This document shows positions 21,779 through 30,732 of a DNA stretch of 37,045 nucleotides, one piece after another. The notes under the pieces were generated by a model. That model searched no databases. It saw only the letters and a program-made list of their open reading frames with translations, and was not told the DNA's origin. The translations under genes were made by a program, and so were the position numbers. This DNA is from Alphaproteobacteria bacterium (GTDB lineage: Bacteria; Pseudomonadota; Alphaproteobacteria; CAAGCB01; CAG-977), in NCBI GenBank assembly GCA_024407875.1, contig JAKSVT010000019.1:1-37045 (forward strand), given 5' to 3'. How positions within the stretch are numbered: the stretch's first letter is position 1; every line of letters begins with the position of its first letter.

Positions 21779-23395
21779 TTAGGATAGTTTTTTTATTATT
21801 GCATCAGCACATCTTACGCCATCCATTGCTGCAGACATAATTCCTCCTGCATATCCGGCACCTTCGCCACAAGGGTATAGCCCGTTTGTATTTATTGAAC
21901 ATAAGGTAATAGGATCTCTTATTATTCTAACAGGAGATGAAGATCTTGTTTCTGGAGCTATTAAAATGGAATCGTTTCCTGTAAAGCCTGGAAATTTTTC
22001 GTTCATTTCTTTTAAACCCAATTTTAAAGATTCAACAATTTGCTTTGGTAAAACAGATCTTAAGTCAGCAAAAGTTGTTCCTGGTAAATAACTAGGTTTG
22101 ACGGAAGATAGATTACTTGTTTCTTTATTAACTAAAAAATCAATTGTTTTTTGAATTGGAGCAAAAGAAGATTTGCCTCCTGAAACAAATGCAGCTTTTT
22201 CAATTTTTCTTTGGAATTCAACACCTGCTAAGACATTATTAGATTCAAAATCTTGAGGTCCAACTTCAACTAATATAGCACTGTTTGCATTTTTATTGTT
22301 TCGTGCATAATAACTCATACCATTTGTTACAACAGTATCTTTTTCTGAGGCTGCAGCAACAACATGTCCTCCTGGACACATACAAAAAGTATAAACACCA
22401 CGTTTAATATTATTATATTCAATATGCGTTGCTAATTTATAATCAGCAGCTTTTAAAATAGCAGGAGAGACTTCCATACCAAATTGCTTTTTGTTTATAA
22501 AAGATTGTAAATGTTCTATTCTAACGCCAACAGCAAAAGGTTTTTGTTCCATACTAATACCACAGTTTTTTAGCATCTCAAATGTATCTCTTGAACTGTG
22601 ACCTATTGCAAGAATGACATTGTTTGCTGATATTTCTGATATGTTGTTATTTTTGTCTTTTACTTGAATAGCAATGATTTGGTCGTTTTTTGTTATAATC
22701 TTATTTAGTGTTGTTTCAAATTTATATTCACCGCCTAGAGATATTATTTTTTCTCTGATGTTTTTAACCATTGTTCTTAATTTGTCTGAACCAATGTGAG
22801 GTTTGCCTAAGAACATAATTTCACTAGGAGCTCCAGCTTCAATAAATTCTTTTAAGACGTATTTTGTTATTTCATCTTTTTTTACACCAGTTGTCAGTTT
22901 TCCGTCAGAAAAGGTTCCCGCTCCGCCTTCTCCGAATTGAACGTTAGATTGAGGATTAAGTTTGCCTGTTTTCCAGTATGTTTCAACATCATTTAACCTA
23001 TCAAAAACAGGTTTCCCTCTCTCAATTAAAATAGGCTTTAGGCCTGATGAAGCAAGAACTAATCCTGCTAACATACCAGCTGGTCCTGTTCCAATTATAA
23101 TAGGCCTATCGTGTATAGATGTTTTGTTTGAAAGTATTAAAGGCTTATAAAACTTTGTTTCTGGTACAATTTCGACATTTTTATATTTCGAATGTTTTAT
23201 ATAAATATTTTCATCGTCATTTATTTTTGCATCTAAAATGTACTCAAATATAAGTGAATGTTTAGATCTTGCATCAACAGATCTTTTAACTAACTCAACA
23301 CTTACAATATTTTGTAATCCTGTTGTTTTCTTTGCAATATCTAATAAATTAGTTTTGTTATTAATAGACAATCTAATCCCTGATATACGTATCAT
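21779..23395 (-). CDS. FAD-dependent oxidoreductase (COG2509-like)
   Basis: This 538-residue flavoprotein has an N-terminal domain of about 90 residues before the dinucleotide-binding loop RPIIIGTGPAGMLAGLVLAS. The FAD-binding region GEGGAGTFSDGKLTTG follows, with GHSSRDTFEML and SPVRIIRDPITLCSINTNGL then YPCGEGAGYAGGIMSAAMDG at the C-terminus. This matches the family of uncharacterised FAD-dependent dehydrogenases common in gut bacteria. The substrate is not known. Its ATG lies 1 bp after the marC stop, so the two are translationally coupled. It converges with the STAS-kinase gene with almost no gap and no visible hairpin. Confidence 0.87.
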   Translation of the reverse strand: MIRISGIRLSINNKTNLLDIAKKTTGLQNIVSVELVKRSVDARSKHSLIFEYILDAKINDDENIYIKHSKYKNVEIVPETKFYKPLILSNKTSIHDRPIIIGTGPAGMLAGLVLASSGLKPILIERGKPVFDRLNDVETYWKTGKLNPQSNVQFGEGGAGTFSDGKLTTGVKKDEITKYVLKEFIEAGAPSEIMFLGKPHIGSDKLRTMVKNIREKIISLGGEYKFETTLNKIITKNDQIIAIQVKDKNNNISEISANNVILAIGHSSRDTFEMLKNCGISMEQKPFAVGVRIEHLQSFINKKQFGMEVSPAILKAADYKLATHIEYNNIKRGVYTFCMCPGGHVVAAASEKDTVVTNGMSYYARNNKNANSAILVEVGPQDFESNNVLAGVEFQRKIEKAAFVSGGKSSFAPIQKTIDFLVNKETSNLSSVKPSYLPGTTFADLRSVLPKQIVESLKLGLKEMNEKFPGFTGNDSILIAPETRSSSPVRIIRDPITLCSINTNGLYPCGEGAGYAGGIMSAAMDGVRCADAIIKKLS

Positions 23396-23396
23396 T

Positions 23397-24020
23397 TTAG
23401 ATTAAGGCCTTAATACCATCAATAACAAATTGTGAAGCCAATGCCCCTAAAACTATACCTAAAATTTTGGATATAACATTGTTAATTGTTTGACCAAAAA
23501 GACGAGCAAATAAATCACATAATCTAAATAAAATATAGCTCAATATTAAAATAGCTATTAGAGCTATAATTATAGAACATTGTTCTATAGGTTTACCTCT
23601 TGCTTCAGACATCATCAAAATGATAGAAGCTATCGTTCCAGGACCTGCAATTAAAGGTACAGCTAGTGGAAAAACAGCGACATCAACGCCACCATATAAT
23701 TGATCTTTGCCATCATCAGCATGAGGTTTTTCAATGTTTGTAAAGATCATTTGTAATCCAACTATAAATAACATAATACCACCAGCAATTCTAAATGCTG
23801 GTAGTGATATTTGTAGAGAATTCAAAAAAGCTTCGCCAGCAAAAGCAAAAAAGATTAATACGATAAAACCAATAAGTACAGAACGTTTTGCAACTTCTGC
23901 ACGGTATCCTTGACGAGGGCTGTTTGTTAACGACATAAATATAGGCATGTTACCAATTGGATCAATAACAACAAACAGCATTGTACACATTTTTAATAGT
24001 GTAATTACAAAATTATCCAT
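23397..24020 (-). CDS. MarC family membrane protein
   Basis: This 207-residue protein has six predicted membrane helices. TMLFVVIDPIGNMPIFMSLT at the N-terminus is the MarC signature. VAVFPLAVPLIAGPGTIASI repeats the PLAxPxIAGPG pattern. It sits in the inner membrane. The function of the family remains unclear despite the historical multiple-antibiotic-resistance name. It is first gene of a two-gene unit with the FAD oxidoreductase. SD TAGGA. Confidence 0.88.
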   Translation of the reverse strand: MDNFVITLLKMCTMLFVVIDPIGNMPIFMSLTNSPRQGYRAEVAKRSVLIGFIVLIFFAFAGEAFLNSLQISLPAFRIAGGIMLFIVGLQMIFTNIEKPHADDGKDQLYGGVDVAVFPLAVPLIAGPGTIASIILMMSEARGKPIEQCSIIIALIAILILSYILFRLCDLFARLFGQTINNVISKILGIVLGALASQFVIDGIKALI

Positions 24021-24121
24021 ATCTTTAAAATCCTAAATTTTTTCTGTGTTTTTTGCTATCTTAACAGAAAAAAAAACTAAAAGAAATATGTTTTAAAAAT
24101 AAATTTTCACAAGAGAAAAAT

Positions 24122-24403
24122 TTAATTATAGCCTTTATAAACAGCTTTTTTTACAGAGATGTTTCTTTTTAAATTTCGTTCTGTTTTTGAAATGTTGTTT
24201 AAGATATTATTTTTCATTTCTTCTAAGCCAGAAGTATCTTTTCCGTTTGCTCTTAAATTTTCTATTTCAGTATCTATTTTTCTTAAAGTGTCTAGTTGCT
24301 TTTGAGAAATTTTATATTCATTTCCATTGTGATTTGTATAAGTTTGTGAATAACTTGGAAAACTAATTAGTAGTGAAAATAAAAATAGTAGAACTCTTTT
24401 CAT
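24122..24403 (-). CDS. Small secreted protein of unknown family
   Basis: This 93-residue protein has a signal peptide (MKRVLLFLFSLLISFPSYSQ) and then a charged helical region (QLDTLRKIDTEIENLRANGK and EEMKNNILNNISKTERNLKR) that may form a short coiled coil. It is likely periplasmic. No Cys and no known motif. It is separated from marC by about 100 AT-rich bases and reads in the same direction; it reads away from lepA across the gap 24404-24583. Confidence 0.6.
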   Translation of the reverse strand: MKRVLLFLFSLLISFPSYSQTYTNHNGNEYKISQKQLDTLRKIDTEIENLRANGKDTSGLEEMKNNILNNISKTERNLKRNISVKKAVYKGYN

Positions 24404-24514
24404 ATAAGAACGCCTTGTTTAAAGATTCTATATGAATATATTACTCTTTTTTAGGTTAAATAGAATAAAAATCTATAATTTCTAAATTATTAACATAATG
24501 AGTGCTTTTTTTGT

Positions 24515-24542
24515 TTGAATATGAATATGTTTTGTATATATT
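24515..24542 (+). promoter_or_regulatory. Promoter of lepA
   Basis: TTGAAT (24515-24520), 16-bp spacer, TATATT (24537-24542), about 40 bases before the lepA start. Confidence 0.55.
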
Positions 24543-24583
24543 TTAAAAAGTTAAATAAATAGAGTAATTAAAGAGCAAATAAA

Positions 24584-26386
24584 ATGACAGATTTATCGCA
24601 TATTAGAAACTTTTCAATTGTTGCACATATTGATCATGGTAAGTCAACGTTAGCAGATAGATTGATTCAAACATGCGGTGGTTTGACTGAAAGAGAAATG
24701 ACAGAACAGGTTCTTGATTCAATGGATCTTGAAAAAGAACGTGGCATTACAATTAAAGCTCAAACAGTTAGATTAAATTATAAATCTGATGATGGAAAAG
24801 AATATCAATTGAATTTAATTGATACTCCGGGGCATGTGGACTTTACCTATGAAGTTAGTCGCTCTTTAGCTGCTTGTGAAGGTTCTTTATTAGTCGTTGA
24901 TGCTTCTCAAGGTGTTGAAGCTCAAACTTTGGCTAATGTTTATAAAGCATTAGATTGTAATCATGAAATTGTTCCTGTTGTGAATAAGGTTGATTTACCT
25001 GCTGCTGATCCAGAAAGAGTAAAACAACAAATAGAAGATGTTATTGGTATTGATACATCAAATGCTGTTGAAACTTCTGCCAAAACAGGTTTAGGTATTC
25101 ATGAGGTTTTAGAAAGTATTGTAAAATATTTGCCTTGTCCAGAAGGTGAGAAAGATGATCCTTTAAAGGCAATGCTTGTTGATTCTTGGTATGATCCTTA
25201 TTTAGGGGTTGTTATTTTAGTACGTGTAAAAGATGGCGTTCTAAAAAAAGGAATGAAAATTCGTATGATGGCCAACGGCACAATTCATGAAGTTGAAAAA
25301 GTTGGTATTTTTACTCCTAAAATGAAGGACGTTGATTGTTTAACAGCCGGAGAATTAGGCTTTATTACAGCAGGTATTAAAACTGTTGGAGATACAAAAG
25401 TTGGTGATACTATTACAGATGACAAACGTCCAGCTTTAGAACCTTTGCCAGGATTTAAACCAAGCGTCCCTGTAGTTTTTTGTTCCATGTTTCCATTGGA
25501 TACAAGCTATTATGAAAATTTAAGAGAAGCTTTAGGTAAATTGCAATTAAATGATGCAAGCTTTGATTTCGTTCCTGAAAAGTCAGCAGCTTTGGGCCAA
25601 GGATTTAGGTGTGGCTTTTTGGGCTTGCTTCATATGGAGATTATTGAAGAAAGATTAGAAAGAGAATTTAATTTAGAATTAATTACAACAGCACCTTCTG
25701 TAAGCTATAAAATGCACTTAACTGATGGTTCAGATTTGGAGTTACATAATCCTGCAGATTTTCCAGAATTAACAAAAATTCAATCAATTGAAGAACCTTG
25801 GGTTAAAGCTTCAATTCTAGTTCCTGATGATTATTTGGGAGCTGTATTGCAATTGTGTACAGAAAGAAGAGGCGTTCAAAAAGATCTAACATATGTAGGC
25901 AATAGAGCTATGTTGGTTTATGATTTGCCATTAAATGAAATTGTTTTTGATTTTTATGATAGATTGAAATCTATAACAAGTGGTTATGCTAGTTTTGATT
26001 ATGAAGTTTCTAGCTATCAAGTGGGTGATTTAGTTAAGGTAACCATTATGGTAAATGGTGAAGTTGTAGATGCTTTATCATTCTTAGCTCATAGATCTCA
26101 ATCAGAAAGAAGAGGACGTCAAATTTGTGAAAGATTAAAAGATTTGATTCCTCGTCACCAATTTAAGATTCCTATCCAAGCTGCAATTGGTGGAAAGATA
26201 ATTGCTCGTGAAGATATTTCTGCATATAGAAAAGATGTTACAGCAAAATGTTATGGTGGTGATATTACACGTAAACGTAAGTTGTTAGAAAAGCAAAAAG
26301 AAGGCAAAAAACGTATGCGTCAGTTCGGTAAAGTAGAAATTCCACAATCAGCATTTATTTCAGCTTTGAAAATTGGTGATGAATAA
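24584..26386 (+). CDS. lepA: Elongation factor 4 (LepA)
   Basis: This 600-residue translational GTPase has G1 (AHIDHGKST), G2/G3 region ([24 protein letters not shown]) and G4 ([13 protein letters not shown]). The LepA-specific C-terminal domain ([20 protein letters not shown], then [20 protein letters not shown]) is complete. EF4 acts on stalled or mis-translocated ribosomes and in 30S assembly. Full length and well conserved. SD AAAGAG before ATG 24584. A small hairpin TCGCTT/AAGCGA follows the stop at 26388-26406. Confidence 0.97.
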   Translation: MTDLSHIRNFSIVAHIDHGKSTLADRLIQTCGGLTEREMTEQVLDSMDLEKERGITIKAQTVRLNYKSDDGKEYQLNLIDTPGHVDFTYEVSRSLAACEGSLLVVDASQGVEAQTLANVYKALDCNHEIVPVVNKVDLPAADPERVKQQIEDVIGIDTSNAVETSAKTGLGIHEVLESIVKYLPCPEGEKDDPLKAMLVDSWYDPYLGVVILVRVKDGVLKKGMKIRMMANGTIHEVEKVGIFTPKMKDVDCLTAGELGFITAGIKTVGDTKVGDTITDDKRPALEPLPGFKPSVPVVFCSMFPLDTSYYENLREALGKLQLNDASFDFVPEKSAALGQGFRCGFLGLLHMEIIEERLEREFNLELITTAPSVSYKMHLTDGSDLELHNPADFPELTKIQSIEEPWVKASILVPDDYLGAVLQLCTERRGVQKDLTYVGNRAMLVYDLPLNEIVFDFYDRLKSITSGYASFDYEVSSYQVGDLVKVTIMVNGEVVDALSFLAHRSQSERRGRQICERLKDLIPRHQFKIPIQAAIGGKIIAREDISAYRKDVTAKCYGGDITRKRKLLEKQKEGKKRMRQFGKVEIPQSAFISALKIGDE

Positions 26387-26441
26387 TTCGCTTGATTTTT
26401 AAGCGATAAAGCGTTAATTACTATATTGCTTTTGAACGTAT

Positions 26442-26515
26442 TGGGAAATAGTTTAATGGTAGAACAGCGGACTCTGACTCCGTTAGTCTAGGTTCGAATC
26501 CTAGTCTCCCAACCA
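26442..26515 (+). tRNA. tRNA-Gln (anticodon CTG)
   Basis: This is a 74-base cloverleaf with encoded CCA. The acceptor is TGGGAAA/TCTCCCA (one mispair at the sixth position). D arm AGTTTAATGGTAGAAC; anticodon stem GCGGA/TCCGT with loop CTCTGAC gives CTG; T arm CTAGGTTCGAATCCTAG. The following 270 bases (26516-26785) are AT-rich with no gene. Confidence 0.93.
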
Positions 26516-26785
26516 TAAATAAGTTATTGGTTTAAAAGAAAAATCTATTTTTTTGTGTTGGTTTTTAATTAAAAATACTCTTGGGTCATATAAATTAACA
26601 AGAGACTAAGTAATTTTATAATTAATCTAAAATAAATATTTTATTGTTTAATTAAAAAAATTTAAATGAAAAATTTGCATTTTTTTGTGAGAGTGAATCC
26701 TTTTTTTGTGGAAAATGCCTATTTGCGGGAAGAATTTTGATTAAAAAGTCAATAAAATTATTCGAATGAACATCAATTATTTGTT

Positions 26786-26814
26786 TTGACCTTTTTCATA
26801 TTTAAGGGTAATTT
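26786..26814 (+). promoter_or_regulatory. Promoter of HU gene
   Basis: TTGACC (26786-26791), 17-bp spacer, TAATTT (26809-26814), about 35 bases before the HU start. Confidence 0.65.
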
Positions 26815-26848
26815 TTACTTATCGTTTTAAAAAAATGGAGTGTATGAA

Positions 26849-27121
26849 ATGAATAAAACAGAATTAGTAGATTCAATTGCAAAATTGTCAGGCTTAACAA
26901 AAGTTGATAGTACAAAGGCATTGGATGCAACATTGGAAGCTATTGTAAAATCATTAAAGAAAAATGATGAAGTACGTTTAGTAGGATTTGGAACATTTGC
27001 TGTATCATCACGTAAAGCAACAACAGGTCGCAATCCACGTACAGGTAAAGAAATCAAAATTGCTGCATGCAAAGCACCAAAGTTTAAAGCTGGCAAGACA
27101 TTGAAAGATGCTTTGAACTAA
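26849..27121 (+). CDS. hup: DNA-binding protein HU
   Basis: This 90-residue HU/IHF-family protein (MNKTELVDSIAKLSGLTKVD) has the DNA-arm region RKATTGRNPRTGKEIKI and C-terminus KAPKFKAGKTLKDALN. The frame extends three codons upstream to a GTG, but the SD ATGGAG correctly spaces ATG 26849. HU bends and compacts DNA and assists recombination and replication. It could aid the integrase of the neighbouring element. It has its own promoter and terminator. Confidence 0.95.
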   Translation: MNKTELVDSIAKLSGLTKVDSTKALDATLEAIVKSLKKNDEVRLVGFGTFAVSSRKATTGRNPRTGKEIKIAACKAPKFKAGKTLKDALN

Positions 27122-27152
27122 TTTTTGTTTAGCTTTAATTAGTAATATCTTT

Positions 27153-27196
27153 AAAGAGACTTATGTAAAAACAAGATTTTTAGTAAGTCTCTTTTT
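27153..27196 (+). terminator. Intrinsic terminator of HU gene
   Basis: AAAGAGACTTA and TAAGTCTCTTT pair around about 20 AT-rich bases and run into a T tract, 32 bases after the HU stop. Confidence 0.8.
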
Positions 27197-27401
27197 TTGT
27201 CGATGATTTTTGAAAAAATATTGAAATTTTTTTTATGCTTTAAGTTGATAAGTCGTTCAATATAATTAATCTTTTCTAGTACTAAAATTTTTTGACAAAG
27301 ATTAAATTAAACGTTATGCAGTTATAATTTCTAAATAAGAATATTCAATAAAGTAAGCTAGGAAAAAAAGAGTACAGACTTTTTTGTGATTAAAAATAAA
27401 A

Positions 27402-27425
27402 AAATCCGCAGAAAACTGCGGATTT
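27402..27425 (-). terminator. Intrinsic terminator of the split tRNA-Lys
   Basis: On the minus strand AAATCCGCAG-TTTT-CTGCGGATTT is followed by a T-run, four bases after the tRNA CCA end. It is the terminator of the original tRNA gene. Confidence 0.85.
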
Positions 27426-27428
27426 AGA

Positions 27429-27473
27429 TGGTGAGCGTGCCGGGATTCGAACCCGGGGCCACTTGATTAAAAG
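27429..27473 (-). other. tRNA-Lys(UUU) 3' fragment: attachment site at the left end of the integrative element
   Basis: The minus strand reads CTTTTAATCAAGTGG, then CCCGGGTTCGAATCCCGG, then CACGCTCACCA. This is the 3' half of a tRNA-Lys from anticodon loop (CTTTTAA, anticodon UUU) through T arm to CCA. The 5' half (expected to begin GAGCGTG) is absent; unrelated element DNA follows instead. Tyrosine recombinases commonly integrate in tRNA 3' halves, and an integrase gene starts 255 bp away. The crossover is therefore near the anticodon arm. An intact copy should exist at the other element end. By chance or design GCCACTT/AAGTGGC makes a new 7-bp hairpin at the junction. Confidence 0.85.
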
Positions 27474-27545
27474 TGGCTTCAAATAGGCTCTTTTATAGGG
27501 AAATAGATGTTCATTTTTATTCCTTTTTTTTACTTTTGAGCGCAG

Positions 27546-27568
27546 AAATTCAAGCTTTTCTTGAATTT
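27546..27568. repeat. Hairpin beside attachment site; inverted partner beyond the integrase
   Basis: AAATTCAAG-CTTTT-CTTGAATTT is a perfect 9-bp stem. Part of it, AATTCAAGCTTTT (27547-27559), recurs inverted at 29015-29027 on the other side of the integrase gene. It may be an integrase or excisionase binding site. Confidence 0.5.
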
Positions 27569-27637
27569 GTGTAGAAAAGTATGGTTTATGAATTTATTCA
27601 AATAATACTAGATTTTCCCTTTGGCTGGTACGCCATA

Positions 27638-27795
27638 GGTAAGCCAGAAAGATTTTTTGAATTAAAAAAATGGTAAGCCAGAAAAAACAGACTAAGTTAT
27701 TGAAAAATAAAAGAAAGGATGAACAAAAATGAAAAAAACAAGTGAAAAAATGCTTTCAAAAGTAAGCAAAAATATAAAAAATGAGGTAAGCCAGA
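27638..27795. repeat. Direct repeats GGTAAGCCAGA, possible arm-type sites
   Basis: GGTAAGCCAGAAA occurs at 27638-27650 and 27672-27684 (34 bp apart), and GGTAAGCCAGA at 27785-27795 inside the first codons of the integrase gene. Spaced short direct repeats between a tRNA attachment site and its integrase gene are typical of arm-type sites bound by the integrase N-terminus. Confidence 0.6.
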
Positions 27796-28961
27796 GCAAA
27801 AAAAATAAAGAATTTCTTTTTACTGATATTTTAATTTCAGAGCTTCCTTTTAAGGATAAAAGATACGAGGTAACTGACAGAAAATGCCCATATTTGAAGT
27901 GTAGAGTAGGATCAACAACAAAAAGTTATGTGGTAGTAAAAAAGAACCTGGGAGCCCCTCTTTATGTGACGATAGGTAAAACAAATGAAATTCCTATTGA
28001 GTTAGCTCGTAAAAGAGCTTTTGATTTATTGAATAAACTTTCTATGGGAATAAATCCTAATGTAGAAAAACATAAAATTAGAAATGAAATGACTTTTAAA
28101 GAGCTTTATGAAGATTTTATGAATAAATATGCTTCTGTACATGTTTCTAAATCAACATATAAAAATGAAGAAAGTGTCCATAGAAGATTCTTTTATGTTT
28201 TCGATAATAAACAAATATCTCAAATATCACCAAGAGAAGTTACTCTTGTTTTTAATAAGATTTATAATGAATGTGGTAAATATGTTGCTAATAGAGCTCT
28301 AACATATTTTAAACAATTGTATAATAAAGCTATTGAATGGGGTTGGGAAGGATTTAATCCTGGTAGAGGACTTAAAAAATTTAAAGAAGAAGCAAGAGAT
28401 AGATTTTTATTGCCTGAAGAATTTGGTGCTTTTTTTAAATCCTTAGAGAAAGAAACTAATCCTATATTTAGAACTTTCTTTTATGCTTTGCTTTATACTG
28501 GTCAAAGAAAATCTAATGTTCTTGAAATGAGATGGGAGAATATAGATTTTGTTTCTAATATTTGGTATATACCTAAAACAAAAAATGGTACATCAATGAG
28601 AGTTCCGTTAGTAAGTCAGTTAGTTGATGAGTTAAAAAAAATTCAGGGAATGTTTCATAATTCTCCTTGGGTATTTCCTATGAATGATGATCCAAGTAGA
28701 CATTTGGTAAATCCTAAAAAACATTGGAAAGCTTTACTACAAAGAGCAAAATTAAAAGATTTACGTATTCATGACTTAAGAAGAACAATGGGTAGTTATG
28801 AATGTATGAATGGTGTTAATTTATCTGTTGTTTCAAAAACTCTAAATCATAAAACATTACAAGCAACACAAGTATATGCACGTGTAGATACTTCTGTTGT
28901 TCTTGATGCTATGCAATTAACTGTTGATAAATATCAAGAGTTTATGAACATTAAAAAGTAA
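27729..28961 (+). CDS. Tyrosine recombinase / integrase (P4-like)
   Basis: This 410-residue protein has an N-terminal arm-binding DUF4102-like domain (LYVTIGKTNEIPIELARKRA), a core-binding domain (about 110-210) and a catalytic domain. The visible catalytic residues are Arg near 258 in TGQRKSNVLEMRW, HDLRR near 347-351, His near 372 in TLNHK and the Tyr nucleophile near 383 in VYARVD. All are present, so it is probably active. It should catalyse integration at and excision from the tRNA-Lys site. SD AAAGGA before ATG 27729. The third arm repeat lies within its 5' end, so binding could repress its expression. Confidence 0.92.
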   Translation: MKKTSEKMLSKVSKNIKNEVSQSKKNKEFLFTDILISELPFKDKRYEVTDRKCPYLKCRVGSTTKSYVVVKKNLGAPLYVTIGKTNEIPIELARKRAFDLLNKLSMGINPNVEKHKIRNEMTFKELYEDFMNKYASVHVSKSTYKNEESVHRRFFYVFDNKQISQISPREVTLVFNKIYNECGKYVANRALTYFKQLYNKAIEWGWEGFNPGRGLKKFKEEARDRFLLPEEFGAFFKSLEKETNPIFRTFFYALLYTGQRKSNVLEMRWENIDFVSNIWYIPKTKNGTSMRVPLVSQLVDELKKIQGMFHNSPWVFPMNDDPSRHLVNPKKHWKALLQRAKLKDLRIHDLRRTMGSYECMNGVNLSVVSKTLNHKTLQATQVYARVDTSVVLDAMQLTVDKYQEFMNIKK

Positions 28962-28973
28962 TTTTTATACTCC

Positions 28974-29096
28974 TATATAGGGAAAGTCAGGAAAATCGGA
29001 AAATCGTAGCACTCAAAAGCTTGAATTTTCTTGGTTTGAGCTGATTTCCCTATATTGGGAAATTCGTGGAAAGTCGGGAAAGTCGTAAAAATTAAT
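28974..29096. repeat. Repeat-rich region behind the integrase
   Basis: Units of the type GGGAAAGTC and GGAAAATCG occur repeatedly (CTATATAGGGAAAGTC, GGAAAGTCGGGAAAGTCG). The palindrome ATTTCCC-TATATT-GGGAAAT and a CTCAAA...TTTGAG pair surround the inverted AATTCAAGCTTTT copy. It may combine a terminator with further recombination protein sites. Confidence 0.5.
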
Positions 29097-29169
29097 TTTT
29101 AATTGAATTAATAATTAAAACTTGAAAATAAGTATTCTATGGAATACCATAAAAGGGAGAAATGTAAAA

Positions 29170-29472
29170 ATGTTTACAATTTTGCAAACACAAGTTTTTA
29201 CAAAATGGTTAGAAAATTTAAACGATAAAAAAGCAGTTCTTATCATAGCTGAACGTTTAGAAAGGGTGAGATATGAAAATTTCGGTAATGTCCGTTCTGT
29301 TGGAGAAGGAGTATCAGAGCTTAAAATAAATTATGGACCAGGTTATCGCGTTTATTTTTACCAAAAAGATAAAATAATTGTTGTTGTATTATGCGGTGGA
29401 GACAAAAGTTCTCAACAGAAAGATATCGAAAAGGCAAAGGAGTTAAAAAGATGTTTACAGAAGAGGAATTAA
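29170..29472 (+). CDS. RelE/HigB-type toxin
   Basis: This 100-residue protein (MFTILQTQVFTKWLENLNDK) has the RelE/ParE-superfamily order: a helical hairpin, then RLERVRYENFGNVRSVGEGV, then SELKINYGPGYRVYFYQKDK and IIVVVLCGGDKSSQQKDIEK. It matches the addiction-module subgroup close to HigB. ATG 29170 is preferred over the upstream start at 29122 because it gives the family N-terminus and has GGGAGA upstream. Such toxins cleave mRNA on ribosomes. The toxin-before-antitoxin order and 22-bp overlap with the next gene are typical of HigBA. Confidence 0.85.
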   Translation: MFTILQTQVFTKWLENLNDKKAVLIIAERLERVRYENFGNVRSVGEGVSELKINYGPGYRVYFYQKDKIIVVVLCGGDKSSQQKDIEKAKELKRCLQKRN

Positions 29473-29759
29473 AATTAACTAAGTTTGATGCAGCAGACTA
29501 TATAAAAAATGAACAAGATGCTTATAATTATCTTGCAGCTGCATTAGAAGAAAATGATCCAGCAGCGGTTATAGCAGCTTTAGATGTTATTTCTAGAGCA
29601 GTTGGAATAAAGAAGCTTTCAGAGAAAATAGGCGTTGCAGAAAAAAGCTTATATAAGTCTTTTAATGGAAAAACTAAACCTCAGTTTGATACTGTCTTTA
29701 ATGTTGTAAAGGCATTAGGATTTAAAATGCAATTAGTTCCTATAACAGTAAAAGTTTAA
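29451..29759 (+). CDS. HigA-like HTH antitoxin
   Basis: This 102-residue protein starts at ATG 29451 (MFTEEELKLTKFDAADYIKN) behind SD AAGGAG inside the toxin gene. The C-terminal half has an XRE-like helix-turn-helix (KKLSEKIGVAEKSLYKSFNG). The protein fits the addiction-module antitoxin family found with this RelE-like toxin. It should neutralise the toxin and repress the pair's promoter. The pair likely stabilises the integrated element. Confidence 0.88.
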   Translation: MFTEEELKLTKFDAADYIKNEQDAYNYLAAALEENDPAAVIAALDVISRAVGIKKLSEKIGVAEKSLYKSFNGKTKPQFDTVFNVVKALGFKMQLVPITVKV

Positions 29760-29765
29760 AAATAT

Positions 29766-29789
29766 AAAGCCACTTTAATTAGTGGCTTT
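29766..29789 (+). terminator. Terminator of the toxin-antitoxin pair
   Basis: AAAGCCACT-TTAATT-AGTGGCTTT, followed by ATTAAAAG, begins 7 bases after the antitoxin stop. The stem resembles the junction hairpin GCCACTT/AAGTGGC at the attachment site. Confidence 0.75.
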
Positions 29790-29815
29790 ATTAAAAGAAA
29801 TGACGAAATAAGCGA

Positions 29816-30376
29816 TTATAAGCTCATTCCTTGTTCTTGTTTTTTCTCATTTTTTAAAGAATTTTCATTATTAAAAGAAGCTGTGTTTCCTAAATCATTT
29901 AAGGTAAGATCAGATTTTTTATTGTTGTTTTTAGAAATTTGATCAAATCTCTCTTTGGTATATCCAGCAACTTCCATTAAGGCATTAATATCTTTGCCTT
30001 GGTGAATTAATTTTTGAACAAATTCTGGACTATCAAGCTTGTTTCGAGCTTTCATCCACTCCGCACGGTCGATTTCATCTTGTGTCATTTCTTTAGTGTT
30101 TTTAAACTGTTGATATGCATTATCAATACGAACACTAAATCCATCTCTACCGTCAATTCGATCAAACTTTACCCATAATGCATCTTCTTTACAATATACG
30201 GATTTTACGCGAACATCTAAAATTTCATACCCCTTAAATTTTTGAACTTCACCGAATTCACCTTCAAAAATAGGACGACGAATAGGACCTTCTTGACCTG
30301 CTAAAATGTTTTTTGTTGCTGGAATTTTTTCAAATTGTTCATCTGTAATAGCAGATGTTTTGTTTTCTGTTGCCAT
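29816..30376 (-). CDS. Element-borne protein of unknown function
   Basis: The 186-residue product from ATG 30376 (MATENKTSAITDEQFEKIPA) has SD AAGG upstream; a longer frame to 30451 lacks support. The middle, FKGYEILDVRVKSVYCKEDA then LWVKFDRIDGRDGFSVRIDN, looks like a compact beta domain. The C-terminal third is helical and ends in a polar tail. No family recognised. It is the only minus-strand gene at this side of the T4SS genes and reads toward the toxin-antitoxin pair. A regulatory or accessory conjugation role is possible but only by location. Confidence 0.6.
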   Translation of the reverse strand: MATENKTSAITDEQFEKIPATKNILAGQEGPIRRPIFEGEFGEVQKFKGYEILDVRVKSVYCKEDALWVKFDRIDGRDGFSVRIDNAYQQFKNTKEMTQDEIDRAEWMKARNKLDSPEFVQKLIHQGKDINALMEVAGYTKERFDQISKNNNKKSDLTLNDLGNTASFNNENSLKNEKKQEQGMSL

Positions 30377-30451
30377 TTTTAATAGCCTTTTTTTAATTGA
30401 ATTTTGTTTTTTTATCTCATATCTAAACAAACTCAATAATAAGACGTGCAA

Positions 30452-30720
30452 AGAAAAGTCTCGCAGTGCTAAAAAGCAATAATTATTTTAATTGTAAAAT
30501 TTATACGTGTCAACATAAAAATATAAATAAAATCAATATGTTATCTAAAATATACTGTTATTATTTGATGTTATTTAAAATTACTAAAAATAAGTTATTG
30601 TTATTTATTAACATATTGAATCTATTAATAAAAATATTGATTTTATAAAAATAAAGGTTATATTGATGATGTGGTATTAATCACGTCAACAATTTTCATT
30701 GTTGATCTATTAAAAATTTA
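30452..30720. promoter_or_regulatory. Divergent intergenic region with hairpin before virB2
   Basis: About 270 very AT-rich bases without credible genes. They must hold the promoters for the minus-strand gene and for the virB operon. TCAACAAT-TTTC-ATTGTTGA (30686-30705) is a perfect 8-bp hairpin 15 bases before the virB2 frame and may be an operator or a leader structure. Confidence 0.45.
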
Positions 30721-30732
30721 ATGGATTATACA

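Noticed and set aside
27421-27510. A complete, functional tRNA-Lys gene
   Set aside because: Only the anticodon loop to CCA end is present; acceptor 5' strand and D arm are replaced by unrelated sequence.
29122-29169. Longer start of the RelE/HigB-type toxin at 29122
   Set aside because: The extra 16 residues do not fit the family; ATG 29170 gives the normal N-terminus and has GGGAGA upstream.
30466-30648. Plus-strand ORF of 60 residues, Ile/Leu/Lys/Asn only
   Set aside because: Extremely AT-rich non-coding sequence with no SD; open by composition alone.
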